Shown here in pieces: positions 53,077-62,155 of a stretch of DNA of 64,000 bases (positions are counted from its first letter, which is position 1; the number at the start of each line of letters is the position of its first letter). The DNA lies in NCBI GenBank assembly GCA_016191525.1, contig JACPOK010000014.1, positions 1 through 64,000 of the forward strand, read 5' to 3'. The notes below the pieces were generated by a model. That model did no database searches and was not told where the DNA came from. It worked only from the letters and a program-made list of their open reading frames with translations. Made by a program: the position numbers and the translations under genes. This DNA comes from Burkholderiales bacterium. GTDB taxonomy: Bacteria; Pseudomonadota; Gammaproteobacteria; Burkholderiales; Burkholderiaceae_C.

Positions 53077-54761
53077 TTCTTCAGCGCGCCCTGCGTGATC
53101 GCGCTGAGCGTGCCCCGCGTGGTGATCACTTCCGGGTCCAGCATCACCTCGATCAGCGTGCCCTGCTTGCGCTCCAGCGCGGCGATCAATTCCGGCTCGA
53201 ACTCCGCGGTGCGCGTGATGCGCACGCCGGCATAGCCGTAGGCGCGCGCCAGGCCGGCGAAATCGGGATTCGACAAATTCGATCCGCTCACATGCGTGGG
53301 GTATTCGCGCTCCTGGTGCATGCGGATGGTTCCGTACATGCCGTTGTTCAGCAGCACGATGATGCTTTTGGCGCCGTGCTGCACGGCCGTCGCCAACTCC
53401 TGGCCGTTCATCAGGAAATCGCCGTCGCCCGCGATCGTGAAAGCCGTGCGGCCGCTCACGATGTTGGCGGCAATGCCCGCGGGCACGCCGTAGCCCATGG
53501 AGCCGACCGTCGGCGCCAGCTGGGTCTTCAGCCCCTTCACCAGGCCGTGATGCTTGAAGAACCGATGCACCCAGCTCGCGAAATTCCCCGCGCCATTGGT
53601 CAGCACCGCATCGGCGGGCAAATGCTTCTTCAGCACGCCGACGATGGCCGGCATGTCGATCTCGCCGGGCAGCGGCTGCGGCACCAGGTTGGCCTCGTAG
53701 TCCGCGTTGGCAGACGCCGTCCAGGCTTCCCACGCCACGGTGGGCGGCGCCGTCAGCACTTCCAGCGAGCGCGCCGCCGCGTTCATCGTCGCGTTGATGG
53801 CCAGGTCGGCCTGGTACACGCGGTTGAGCTCTTCCGCGCTGGCGTGGATGTGCACCAGCTTCTGCTTCGGCTTGGGCACCTGCAGCAGCGTGTAGCCGCT
53901 GGTCGTCATCTCGCCCAGGCGGGGGCCGATCGCGATGATCAGGTCGCTCTCCTTCACGCGCGCCGCCAGCTTGGGGTTCAGGCCGATGCCCACGTCACCC
54001 GCGTACAGCGGGTGGTGGTTGTCGAAGGTGTCCTGGAAGCGGAAGGCGTTGCCCACCGGCAGCTTCCAGTTCTCGGCGAAGCGCTGCAGCGCCTGCGCGG
54101 CCTGCGGCGTCCAGCCGCCACCGCCGGCGATCACGAAAGGCTTGCTGGAAGCCAGCAGCATTTCACGCAGCGTGCGCAACGAGCCGGGGTCGCTCCAAGC
54201 CTCGATGGGCTCCACGCGCGGCAGGGGCCGGGCCAAAACGGTTTTGGTCAACATGTCTTCCGGCAGCACCAGCACCACCGGGCCGGGCCGGCCGTTCATC
54301 GCGGTGGCAAAGGCGCGCGCCACGTATTCCGGGATGCGCTCGGCCTCATCGATGCGCTCCACACGCTTGGCCATGCCCTTGGTGCTGGGCCCGAAGAAGC
54401 TGCAGTAGTCCACTTCCTGGAAAGCCTCGCGGTCGCGCTGGTCGCTGGCCACGTCGCCGACGAACAGGATCATCGGCGTCGAATCCTGGAAAGCAGTGTG
54501 CACGCCGATGGAGGCATTGGTCGCGCCAGGCCCCCGCGTCACGAAGCAGATGCCGGGCCGCCCGCTCAGCTTGCCGTGCGCCTCGGCCATGTAGGCCGCG
54601 CCGCCTTCCTGCCGGTTGATGATGAAGCGGATGCGGTCCGCGTATTTATGGAAGCCGTCCAGCGCGGCCAGGTAGCTTTCGCCCGGCACGCCGAAGGCAT
54701 GGGTGGCGCCCTGCTCGATCAGGCATTCAACAAGCAGGTGGCCTGCGATCTGCTGAGTCAT
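53073..54761 (-). CDS. Thiamine-pyrophosphate enzyme, acetolactate-synthase-like
   Basis: 562 residues. N-terminal Pyr domain with GVPGESYLAALDGFHKY and the catalytic Glu in NRQEGGAAYMAEAHGKLSG (key RQEGGAAYMAEA); central domain; C-terminal PP domain with AGDGDFLMNGQELATAV, the GDG-xn-NN TPP motif (GDGDFLM and VLLNNGMYGTI). Acetolactate synthases, glyoxylate carboligase, oxalyl-CoA decarboxylase and inositol-pathway IolD share this fold; the exact reaction cannot be read off. It diverges from the TetR gene, and the shared 81-bp region holds the operator motif also found before tctC, so it may belong to that regulon. Confidence 0.85.
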   Translation of the reverse strand: MTQQIAGHLLVECLIEQGATHAFGVPGESYLAALDGFHKYADRIRFIINRQEGGAAYMAEAHGKLSGRPGICFVTRGPGATNASIGVHTAFQDSTPMILFVGDVASDQRDREAFQEVDYCSFFGPSTKGMAKRVERIDEAERIPEYVARAFATAMNGRPGPVVLVLPEDMLTKTVLARPLPRVEPIEAWSDPGSLRTLREMLLASSKPFVIAGGGGWTPQAAQALQRFAENWKLPVGNAFRFQDTFDNHHPLYAGDVGIGLNPKLAARVKESDLIIAIGPRLGEMTTSGYTLLQVPKPKQKLVHIHASAEELNRVYQADLAINATMNAAARSLEVLTAPPTVAWEAWTASANADYEANLVPQPLPGEIDMPAIVGVLKKHLPADAVLTNGAGNFASWVHRFFKHHGLVKGLKTQLAPTVGSMGYGVPAGIAANIVSGRTAFTIAGDGDFLMNGQELATAVQHGAKSIIVLLNNGMYGTIRMHQEREYPTHVSGSNLSNPDFAGLARAYGYAGVRITRTAEFEPELIAALERKQGTLIEVMLDPEVITTRGTLSAITQGALKK

Positions 54762-54812
54762 CTTGGTTTACCTTGAGGTCAATGGTCTGGCCCGATTATC
54801 CGGCGCCTTGAT

Positions 54813-54831
54813 TTAATTCACCAGTTGGTTA
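54813..54831 (-). promoter_or_regulatory. TetR operator copy 1 (tetR / TPP-enzyme divergent region)
   Basis: On the minus strand TAACCAACTGGTGAATTAA. It shares 16 of 19 positions with the site at 55536-55554, giving TAACCnnCTrGTGAATTAA. It lies 11 bp upstream of the tetR ATG and 51 bp upstream of the divergent TPP gene start, well placed to repress both. Confidence 0.65.
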
Positions 54832-54842
54832 CATTACGGGCC

Positions 54843-55493
54843 ATGGCAAAATCCAAGGCCCCCGCTCCCGAGCCGCGCTCGCGCGACGCCGACCGCTCCC
54901 AGCAAGCGATCCTGGCGGCCGCCCGCGACGAGTTCGCGCAATACGGCCTGGCCGGCGCGCGCGTGGACCGCATCGCCGAACGCGCCGGCCTGAACAAGCG
55001 GATGCTGTACTACTACTTCACCAGCAAGGACGACCTGTTCCTGGCCGTGCTGGAGAGCGTCTATGCCGACATCCGCACGGCGGAGAAGCAGCTGCACCTG
55101 GAAGACCTGGCACCGGCCGAGGCGGTGCGCCGCCTGACCGAATTCACCTGGGACTACTACCTGCAGCATCCCGAATTCATCACCCTGCTCAACAGCGCCA
55201 ACCTGCACCAGGCGCGCCACCTGGAAAAGTCCGAGCGGGTGCGCGAGATGAACTCGCCGCTGATCCAGACGCTGGGCGAGGTGCTGGAGCGCGGCCGCCG
55301 GGAGGGCATCTTCCGCGGCGGCATCGACCCCGTGCAGCTCTACATTTCCATCGCGGGCCTGTCGTACTTCTACCTGTCCAACAACTTCACCCTGTCGGCC
55401 ATCTTTGGCCGCAACCTGATGGCCCGCAAGGCCCACAGCGAACGTTTGTCGCACATGTGCGATGTGATCCTAGGGTATGTACTCAGGGACTGA
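54843..55493 (+). CDS. TetR-family transcriptional regulator
   Basis: 216 residues from the ATG at 54843. DNA-binding helix-turn-helix: ILAAARDEFAQYGLAGARVDRIAERAGLNKRMLYYYFTSKDDLF (key GARVDRIAERAGLNKRMLYY). The C-terminal helical domain resembles TetR_C_11-type regulators (EFTWDYYLQHPEFITLLNSA, YISIAGLSYFYLSNNFTLSA). A TTG at 54825 is possible but would place the start inside the operator. Probable repressor of itself, the tctC operon and perhaps the TPP-enzyme gene. Ligand unknown. Confidence 0.9.
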   Translation: MAKSKAPAPEPRSRDADRSQQAILAAARDEFAQYGLAGARVDRIAERAGLNKRMLYYYFTSKDDLFLAVLESVYADIRTAEKQLHLEDLAPAEAVRRLTEFTWDYYLQHPEFITLLNSANLHQARHLEKSERVREMNSPLIQTLGEVLERGRREGIFRGGIDPVQLYISIAGLSYFYLSNNFTLSAIFGRNLMARKAHSERLSHMCDVILGYVLRD

Positions 55494-55535
55494 GGTTGGC
55501 GCGGCGTTGACGCTGCCCCGCACGTTTTCTAGAAT

Positions 55536-55554
55536 TAACCCGCTAGTGAATTAA
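55536..55554 (+). promoter_or_regulatory. TetR operator copy 2 (tctC promoter)
   Basis: TAACCCGCTAGTGAATTAA, 17 bp before the tctC ATG, in the 78-bp gap after tetR. It matches copy 1 (inverted) at 16 of 19 positions. Around it AATTAACCC occurs twice as a direct repeat (55533-55541 and 55549-55557). Confidence 0.65.
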
Positions 55555-55571
55555 CCCACAGGAGACCCTGC

Positions 55572-56588
55572 ATGAAATCCAGCTTTAGCGCCCGGCTCGG
55601 CCGCCGCCTGTTCGTCCTCGGCCTTCTGTCGGCCGCCACCATGAGCGCCTACGCGCAATGGAAACCCGCCCGCCCCATCAACCTGATCGTGCCCTGGGCC
55701 GCCGGCGGCTCCACCGACCAGGTCACGCGCGTCGCCGCGGCCGAAATGGAAAAGGCCCTGGGCCAGACCATCGTCATCGTCAACCAGCCCGGCGCTTCGG
55801 GCGCCATCGGCACCAAGAGCGCGCTGGACGCCGCCAAGGACGGCTACACCTGGACAGCAGGCGCGGCACAGGACCTGGGCACCTACCAGACCCTGGGCTC
55901 GGTCAACACCAGCATCAAGGACTGGCACCTGTTCCTCAATGTCGCCAACATCCAGGTGATCGGCGTGAACCCGTCGCGCCCCTGGAAGAACGCCAAGGAA
56001 CTGCTGGACGACATGAAGGCCAGGCCCGGCCAGATCAGCGTAGCCACGGCCGGCGTGACCTCCGCCGCCCACGCGGCCATGGACCAGATCGTCAAGGCCA
56101 CCGGCGTGAAGTACAAGGAAGTCTCCTATGACGGCGGCAACCCGGCCGTGGTGGCCACGGTCGCGGGCGAGGCCGACCTCACCACGCAGCTCGCCGTCGA
56201 GCAGGCCGACATGATCCGCGGCAAGCGGCTGCGCCCCCTGGCTACGGTCAGCGACAAGCCGCTGGAGCTGGAAGGCTACGGCGTCATTCCGCCCCTCTCG
56301 CAGACTGTGCCAGGCTTCAACGCGCCTGCCAACTACTTCGGCATCTTCATTCCCAAGGGCGTGCCTGATGAAGTGATCAAGACGGTGGAGAAGATCTGGA
56401 GCGAACAGATCGCCAAAAGCGAGACCCTGAAGAAGTACGCCACCAGCCGCGGCGCCCTGTTCAACCCGCTGTATGGCGACGCCGCGCAGAAGGCCGTGTT
56501 CCCCGCTGTGCAGGCCAATGCCTGGAACCTGCACGACAGCGGCAAGACCAAGGTCTCGCCCGACACCGTCGGCATCCCCAAGCCCTGA
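55572..56588 (+). CDS. tctC: Tripartite tricarboxylate transporter binding protein (Bug/TctC family)
   Basis: 338 residues with a Sec signal (RLFVLGLLSAATMSAYAQ). The mature start KPARPINLIVPWAAGGSTDQ is the Bug-family signature, followed by NQPGASGAIGTKSALDA and DGYTWTAG. The two binding loops contact carboxylates through water. Bug proteins are greatly expanded in Burkholderiales, but most are orphans; this one has its own TctBA permease encoded downstream. First structural gene under the second TetR operator. An acidic ligand is expected. Confidence 0.9.
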   Translation: MKSSFSARLGRRLFVLGLLSAATMSAYAQWKPARPINLIVPWAAGGSTDQVTRVAAAEMEKALGQTIVIVNQPGASGAIGTKSALDAAKDGYTWTAGAAQDLGTYQTLGSVNTSIKDWHLFLNVANIQVIGVNPSRPWKNAKELLDDMKARPGQISVATAGVTSAAHAAMDQIVKATGVKYKEVSYDGGNPAVVATVAGEADLTTQLAVEQADMIRGKRLRPLATVSDKPLELEGYGVIPPLSQTVPGFNAPANYFGIFIPKGVPDEVIKTVEKIWSEQIAKSETLKKYATSRGALFNPLYGDAAQKAVFPAVQANAWNLHDSGKTKVSPDTVGIPKP

Positions 56589-56592
56589 TGCC

Positions 56593-57156
56593 ATGACCGA
56601 TCCCGCGCTCATTCCTGAACACTCCGTCCCGGCGGGCGCGGACGAAAAGCACGCCGCGCCGCGTTCCGACCTCAAGGACGCGGCCGGCTGGCTGGCACTG
56701 GGCATCGCCACGGTGATCGGCTCATTCATCATGGACCGGCTGCAGAACCAGAACATCAACCCGTACACCGTGCCCGGCCTGCTGCCGGGGCTGCTGGGCG
56801 GGGCGATGATCCTGCTGGCCTGCGTGCTCGGCCTGCGCAGCTGGCGCCGTGGCGCGCTCACGCAAGCCGTGCCCCCGCGCTCGGCCGACGACCGCGAGCA
56901 GACGAAGCGGGTGGCCATCGCGGTGGCCCTGTGCATCGGCTACGGCGTGGTGCTCGTCGGCCACGGCATCCCATTCTGGGCGGCGTCCACCATCTACGTG
57001 ACGGCCTCCATCGCGATCTTCCGCCGCCTCAGCCGCGACCCGCAGGAGCGGCGCCTCGACGCGCGCGCCTGGGCCAAGGCGGTGGTGATCGGCGCGGCTT
57101 CCTCGGTCATCACCTGGCTGGTGTTCGAGCAGGTGTTCCTCGTGCGGCTGCCCTAA
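56593..57156 (+). CDS. tctB: Tripartite tricarboxylate transporter small permease (TctB family)
   Basis: 187 residues. Hydrophilic N-terminus of about 30 residues, then four hydrophobic segments: AAGWLALGIATVIGSFIMD, GLLGGAMILLACVLGLRSW, VAIAVALCIGYGVVLVGHG and AVVIGAASSVITWLVFEQVF. PYTVPGLLPGLLGG is typical of TctB. It lies 4 bp after tctC and 34 bp before tctA. Confidence 0.85.
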   Translation: MTDPALIPEHSVPAGADEKHAAPRSDLKDAAGWLALGIATVIGSFIMDRLQNQNINPYTVPGLLPGLLGGAMILLACVLGLRSWRRGALTQAVPPRSADDREQTKRVAIAVALCIGYGVVLVGHGIPFWAASTIYVTASIAIFRRLSRDPQERRLDARAWAKAVVIGAASSVITWLVFEQVFLVRLP

Positions 57157-57190
57157 GCCGCGGCCTTCATTTCCCTTTCGATTGCCCTCC

Positions 57191-58726
57191 ATGCTGCAAG
57201 GACTGCAAGACCTAGGCGCCGCCTACCTGAGCTTCATGAACCCCATGACGCTGCTCTACGGCCTGGGCGGCGCGTTCGTCGGCATCGTGATGGGCATCCT
57301 GCCGGGCCTGTCGGCCACGCTGGCCATCGCATTGCTTACTACGCTGACCATCAAGCTGCAGGCGAACGACGCCATCCTGGTGCTGATCTGCTCCTACGTC
57401 GGCGCCCTCTATGGCGGCTCCCGCACCGCCATCCTGTTGAACATCCCGGGCACGGCGGCCAACGCCGCCTCCTGCGCCGACGGCTATGCGCTGGCAATGC
57501 AGGGCCAGGCGGGCCGCGCCATCGGCATCGCCACTTCGGGCGCCTTCGTCAGCACGCTCATCGGCGTGGTTTGCCTGGCGCTGTTCACCCCGACGCTGGC
57601 CGAAGTGGCCCTGCAGTTCGGCGCATTCGAATTCTTCTGGCTCACCCTGTTCGGCGTCACCATGTCGGGCAGCATCGTCGGCGGCGACCCGCTCAAGGGC
57701 TGGATGATGGGCCTGCTGGGCCTGCTGGTCGCGCAGGTCGGGCAGGAAAGCCTGTATGCCTATAACCGCTTCACCTTCGGCTGGGACGACCTGGCCGGCG
57801 GCATCGGCCTGATCCCGGCGCTGGTCGGCGCCTTCGGCCTCGCTGAAGTGCTCACCACCCTGGCCGATCCCATCGAACGCAAGATCGCCGACATGAAAGA
57901 TTCAGTGCTGCCGCGCTGGCGCGAGATCGTCGTCTACCGGTGGACCGTGATCCGCTCGGGGATCATCGGCGTGCTGACCGGCCTCTTGCCCGGTGTGGGC
58001 GAAGACGCGGGCGCCTGGATGTCCTACGCGGCCGCCAAGGCCCTCTCCAAGGAGCCGGAGAAATTCGGCAAGGGCTCCATCGACGGGCTGATGGCTGCCG
58101 AGACCGGCGACATGTCCTCCATCCCCGGCCACATCATTCCCTCGCTGGCGCTGGGCATCCCCGGCTCGGCCCCCTCCGCCGTTTTGATGGCGGCCATGAT
58201 CATCCACGGCGTCCAGCCGGGGCCGATGCTGATGATCCAGCACCCGCACTTCATCTACGAAGTGGTGGCCATGACCACGCTGGCCTCCATCACCATCCTG
58301 CTGTTCGGCCTGTTCGGTGTGCGCCCGCTGCTGCAGGTGCTCAAGGTGCGCCGCGCCATCCTGATGCCCATCGTGTTCCTGCTGTGCACCGTGGGCGCCT
58401 TCGCCACCGCCTCGCGGCTTTTTGACATCTACGTCATGCTCGCCATTGGCATCGGCGCGTTCTGCCTGCGCCGGCGCGGCTACGAGATGGCGCCGTTCGT
58501 GCTGGGCCTGGTGCTCGGCCCGCTGCTGGACAAGAGCCTGCGGCGCGGCCTGGTGCTGTCGGACGGCAACCTGGCGCCGTTTTTCACGCGGCCGATCGCC
58601 ATGGGCTTCGCCGCCGTCACCATCTTCACCATCCTGCTTTATGTGCCGCCCTTCAAGGCCGCGGTGAAGGGCGTGACTGGTGGCGCAATGGCCATGCTGA
58701 AGTCCTTGTTCGCGCGCCGCGCCTGA
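57191..58726 (+). CDS. tctA: Tripartite tricarboxylate transporter large permease (TctA family)
   Basis: 511 residues, about twelve membrane helices. GIVMGILPGLSATLAIALL and GGSRTAILLNIPGTAANAAS (substrate/ion loop), and the mirrored GLLPGVGEDAGAWMSYAAAK and PSLALGIPGSAPSAVLMAAM in the second half, show the internal duplication of TctA. It drives Na+- or H+-coupled uptake of the carboxylate bound by TctC. The ATG at 57191 is preferred over a TTG at 57182. Confidence 0.92.
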   Translation: MLQGLQDLGAAYLSFMNPMTLLYGLGGAFVGIVMGILPGLSATLAIALLTTLTIKLQANDAILVLICSYVGALYGGSRTAILLNIPGTAANAASCADGYALAMQGQAGRAIGIATSGAFVSTLIGVVCLALFTPTLAEVALQFGAFEFFWLTLFGVTMSGSIVGGDPLKGWMMGLLGLLVAQVGQESLYAYNRFTFGWDDLAGGIGLIPALVGAFGLAEVLTTLADPIERKIADMKDSVLPRWREIVVYRWTVIRSGIIGVLTGLLPGVGEDAGAWMSYAAAKALSKEPEKFGKGSIDGLMAAETGDMSSIPGHIIPSLALGIPGSAPSAVLMAAMIIHGVQPGPMLMIQHPHFIYEVVAMTTLASITILLFGLFGVRPLLQVLKVRRAILMPIVFLLCTVGAFATASRLFDIYVMLAIGIGAFCLRRRGYEMAPFVLGLVLGPLLDKSLRRGLVLSDGNLAPFFTRPIAMGFAAVTIFTILLYVPPFKAAVKGVTGGAMAMLKSLFARRA

Positions 58727-58735
58727 AGACCGCCC

Positions 58736-59563
58736 ATGCGCATCGCCCTGTGCAATGAAGTGCTGGCCGGCATGCCGCTGGAAAAGCAGTGCGAGTACGC
58801 TGCCGGCCTGGGCTACGACGGGCTGGAGGTGGCGCCTTTCACGCTGGGCGCCGAGCCGCAGAAGATATCCACCGCGCAGGCCACCGCCATCCGCGCCACC
58901 GTCGAATCTTTCGGCCTGGTGGTCACGGGCCTGCACTGGTTGCTGGTCAAGCCCGAAGGCCTGTCGCTCACCTCGCCCGATGCGGCGCTGCGCGGCCGCA
59001 CGCTGCAGGTCATGGACAGGCTGTGCGGCCTGTGTGCGGAGCTGGGCGGGAAGGTGCTGGTGCATGGTTCCCCGAAGCAGCGGCAGGTGGCGCCCGGCGA
59101 GACGCACGCCGTCGCCCTGTCGCGGCTGCAGGACGGCCTGGCCCAGGCCGCGAAATACGCCGCCTCGCACGACGTGGTCTATTGCATCGAGCCGCTGTCG
59201 GCGAAGGAAACCGAGGTGCTCAACACCGTGGCGCAGGCCGCGGACGTGGTGCGCGCCATCGACCACCCCAGCCTGCGCACCATGATCGACTGCAGCGCGG
59301 CGGGCCAGAGCGAGGCGCTTTCACTGCCTGAACTCATCGACCTGTGGCTGCCTACCGGCCTCATCGGCCACATCCAGGTGAACGACCCGAACCGCCGCGG
59401 CCCCGGCCAGGGCGAGATGAAGTTCGCGCCCATCTTCGCGGCGCTCCAGCGCAACGGCTACAGCGGCGCCATCGGCGTCGAGCCCTTTGACTACGTGCCC
59501 GACGGCCCGGGCGTGGCCGCGTTCGCCGCAGGCTACCTGCGCGCCATCCGGGAGGCGATGTGA
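58736..59563 (+). CDS. Sugar phosphate isomerase/epimerase-family (AP-endonuclease 2-like TIM barrel) protein
   Basis: 275 residues. RIALCNEVLAGMPLEKQCEYAAGLGYDGLEVAPF at the start (key EVLAGMPLEKQ and YDGLEVAPF), CIEPLSAKETEVLNTVAQA (metal Glu), MIDCSAAG (metal Asp), GHIQVNDPNRRGPGQGEM (His and Asp ligands) and IGVEPFDY (last Glu). This is the xylose-isomerase-like fold used by IolE, IolI, Hyi and 3-epimerases. It probably isomerises or dehydrates a keto-sugar derivative. Overlaps the next gene (GTGA). A second, different member of the family is encoded at the end of the window. Confidence 0.85.
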   Translation: MRIALCNEVLAGMPLEKQCEYAAGLGYDGLEVAPFTLGAEPQKISTAQATAIRATVESFGLVVTGLHWLLVKPEGLSLTSPDAALRGRTLQVMDRLCGLCAELGGKVLVHGSPKQRQVAPGETHAVALSRLQDGLAQAAKYAASHDVVYCIEPLSAKETEVLNTVAQAADVVRAIDHPSLRTMIDCSAAGQSEALSLPELIDLWLPTGLIGHIQVNDPNRRGPGQGEMKFAPIFAALQRNGYSGAIGVEPFDYVPDGPGVAAFAAGYLRAIREAM

Positions 59564-60975
59564 CCGCCTTCCGCATCCTCGCCATCGATCTGTTCGAGCG
59601 TCCGGTGGTCCTGCGCCTGCCCTTCCGCTTTGGCGTGGTGACACTCACCGCCGCGCCGCAGGCCTTTGTGCGCGCCCGCATCCGGCTGGCCGACGGCCGC
59701 GAGGCCGAAGGCGCCAGCGCCGAACTGCTCGCGCCCAAGTGGTTCGACAAGAACCTGGTCCTCAGCAATGAAGACAACTTCCACCAGCTGCGCGATTCCC
59801 TGCGCATCGCGCGCGAGGCCTATCTTTCGCAGCCGGCGGAACGCACCGCGTTCGGCCATTCCGCCGCGCACTACCAAAGCCAGATCGACGCCTGCGCCGC
59901 ACGCGAACTGAACCCGCTGATTGCCTGCTACGGCCCCGCACTGGTCGACCGCGCGCTGATGGATGCGCTGTGCCGCGCCACCGGCCAGTCGTTCTACGCT
60001 GCCGTCCAGTCAAACACGGTGGGCCTTGACGCATCGCTTACTGCCGACCTGGCGGGTTTTGACTTCCAGGCCTTCACGCAGTCACTCAAGCCGGCGCAGC
60101 ACATTGCCCTGCGCCACACCGTGGGCCTGGTCGATGCCATCACCAGCGCGGACACGCAAAGCCGCGTTGATGACGGCCTGCCCGAAACCCTGGAAGAAGT
60201 GGTGCACGCCACCGGCTGCCGTCATTTCAAGCTCAAGGTCTGTGGCGATGCGCAGCAGGACATTGACCGGCTCACCCGGATTGCGCAGGTGCTGGAGGCC
60301 GTGCCCGGCTACGTGGTCACGCTGGACGGCAACGAGCAGTTCAAGGATGCGGAAAGTGCCGCGCGGTTCTGGCAGCAAGTGCAGGCCACGCCGGCACTCA
60401 AGCGCCTGGCGGCCGCCACGCTCTACATCGAGCAACCCCTGCCGCGCTCCATCGCGCTTGCCAGTGACGTCACGGCGCTTGCCGCCATGCGCCCCGTGCT
60501 GATCGACGAATCCGACGGCACGCTGGAAGCTTTTCCGCAAGCGCTGGCGCATGGCTACACCGGCGTTTCCAGCAAGAACTGCAAGGGCTTTTACAAATCG
60601 CTGCTCAATGCCGCGCGTTGCCGCATGCTCAATGCGCGCAACGACGGCAAGACCTATTTCATGTCGGCCGAAGACCTGACCACGCAGGCCGGCCTGTCCG
60701 TGCAGCAAGACCTGGCGCTGGTCAACCTGCTGGGCCTCACGCACGTGGAGCGCAACGGCCACCACTACGTCAACGGCTTTGCCGGCCAGGGTGCGGGCAT
60801 CGCGGAGCGGCAGGCTTTCCTCGCCGCGCAGCCGGGCCTTTACGAAGCGGCCGGCGACAACGTGCGGCTTCGCGTCACCGGCGGCCGGATCGACATCACT
60901 TCCCTGGCCGCGCCCGGTTTTGCCACCAGCGCGCACCCGGACTGGCCGCACATGCAGCCGCTGCAACAGAACTAG
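59560..60975 (+). CDS. Enolase-superfamily enzyme (mandelate racemase/muconate lactonizing type)
   Basis: 471 residues from the GTG at 59560. In the barrel: CRHFKLKVCGD with a KxK pair (possible base), TLDGNEQFKD (first metal Asp), LYIEQPLPRS (second metal Glu), VLIDESDGT (third ligand) and GVSSKNCKGFYKSL (Lys on the opposite face). Two lysines facing each other suit the muconate-cycloisomerase-like subgroup, which includes dipeptide epimerases and dehydratases. The protein is longer than usual (370-400 residues), with extra segments in the first half, so the family may be little studied. Likely removes or shifts a proton alpha to a carboxylate. Confidence 0.8.
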   Translation: MTAFRILAIDLFERPVVLRLPFRFGVVTLTAAPQAFVRARIRLADGREAEGASAELLAPKWFDKNLVLSNEDNFHQLRDSLRIAREAYLSQPAERTAFGHSAAHYQSQIDACAARELNPLIACYGPALVDRALMDALCRATGQSFYAAVQSNTVGLDASLTADLAGFDFQAFTQSLKPAQHIALRHTVGLVDAITSADTQSRVDDGLPETLEEVVHATGCRHFKLKVCGDAQQDIDRLTRIAQVLEAVPGYVVTLDGNEQFKDAESAARFWQQVQATPALKRLAAATLYIEQPLPRSIALASDVTALAAMRPVLIDESDGTLEAFPQALAHGYTGVSSKNCKGFYKSLLNAARCRMLNARNDGKTYFMSAEDLTTQAGLSVQQDLALVNLLGLTHVERNGHHYVNGFAGQGAGIAERQAFLAAQPGLYEAAGDNVRLRVTGGRIDITSLAAPGFATSAHPDWPHMQPLQQN

Positions 60976-60991
60976 TTTTCAAGGAATACAC

Positions 60992-62155
60992 ATGGCTACC
61001 CAGAGACTCGGAATCATCATGCACGGCGTGACAGGCCGCATGGGCATGAACCAGCACCTGATCCGCTCCATCGTCGCCATCCGCGCACAAGGCGGTGTGA
61101 TGCTGTCCAACGGCGACAAGGTCATGCCCGACCCCATCCTGATCGGGCGCAACGCCGAGAAGATCGAGGCGCTGGCCAAAGCCCACGGCATCGCGCGCTT
61201 CGGCACCAACCTCGAGCAGGCGCTGGCCAACAAGGACGACACCGTCTTCTTCGATGCCGGCACCACGCAGATGCGGCCCACCCTGCTGGCGCAGGCGCTG
61301 CGCGCGGGCAAGCACGTGTATTGCGAAAAGCCCATCGCCACCAACCTGAACGAGGCGGTGGAGATCGCGCGCCTCGCGGAAAAGTCGGGCCTCAAGCACG
61401 GCGCCGTGCAGGACAAGCTGTTCCTACCCGGGCTGCGCAAGCTGGACATGCTGCGCCGCGCCGGCTTCTTCGGCCGCATGCTCAGCGTGCGGCTGGAGTT
61501 CGGCTACTGGGTGTTTGAGGGCGACCTGCAGCCCATCCAGCGCCCCAGCTGGAACTACCGCAAGGAAGACGGCGGCGGGATGATCCTGGACATGATGTGC
61601 CACTGGCGCTATGTGCTGGACAACCTGTTCGGCGAAGTGAAGTCCATCTCGTGCCTGGGCGCCACGCACATCCCGAAGCGCTGGGACGAAGCCGGCAAGC
61701 CGTACGAGGCAACGGCCGACGACGCCGCGTACGCCACGGCACAACTCACCGGGCACAACGGAGAGCCGGTGATCGCGCAGATGAACATGTCCTGGGCCAC
61801 CCGCGTGCGGCGCGACGACCTGGTCACCTTCCACGTGGACGGCACGCACGGCTCGGCCGTGGCCGGCCTGCAGGAGTGCCGTGCGCAAAGCCGCGTGACC
61901 ACGCCGCGCCCGGTGTGGAACCCCGACATCAAGCAGAACATGAACTTCCTGGACCAATGGCAGGAAGTGCCCGACTCGCAGTTCTATGACAACGGCTTCA
62001 AGATCCAGTGGGAGCACTTCATCCGCCACGTGGCCGAGAACGAGCCCTGGCGCTGGACGCTGCCCGAGGGCGCGAAAGGCGTGCAGCTGGTCGAGGCAGC
62101 CCTGCAAAGCTGGCAGGAACGGCGCTGGGTGGATGTGCCTGCGCTACAGATTTGA
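60992..62155 (+). CDS. Gfo/Idh/MocA-family NAD(P)-dependent dehydrogenase
   Basis: 387 residues from the ATG at 60992 after AAGGAA. Nucleotide-binding start LGIIMHGVTGRMGMNQHLIR is atypical: the usual GxGxxG reads GVTGRMG, as in dihydrodipicolinate reductases. CEKPIATNLNEAVEIARLAE is the classic EKP motif with catalytic Lys; DMMCHWRYVLDNLFG provides the catalytic His region. Such enzymes oxidise a sugar or cyclitol hydroxyl. The stop codon (TGA at 62153-62155) lies inside a 57-bp dispersed repeat, so the C-terminus may have been trimmed or changed by the repeat. Confidence 0.85.
   Translation: MATQRLGIIMHGVTGRMGMNQHLIRSIVAIRAQGGVMLSNGDKVMPDPILIGRNAEKIEALAKAHGIARFGTNLEQALANKDDTVFFDAGTTQMRPTLLAQALRAGKHVYCEKPIATNLNEAVEIARLAEKSGLKHGAVQDKLFLPGLRKLDMLRRAGFFGRMLSVRLEFGYWVFEGDLQPIQRPSWNYRKEDGGGMILDMMCHWRYVLDNLFGEVKSISCLGATHIPKRWDEAGKPYEATADDAAYATAQLTGHNGEPVIAQMNMSWATRVRRDDLVTFHVDGTHGSAVAGLQECRAQSRVTTPRPVWNPDIKQNMNFLDQWQEVPDSQFYDNGFKIQWEHFIRHVAENEPWRWTLPEGAKGVQLVEAALQSWQERRWVDVPALQI

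Noticed and set aside
53292..54776. A 494-codon plus-strand frame opposite the TPP-enzyme gene
   Set aside because: No motif and no ribosome site; the opposite strand has all TPP-enzyme signatures.
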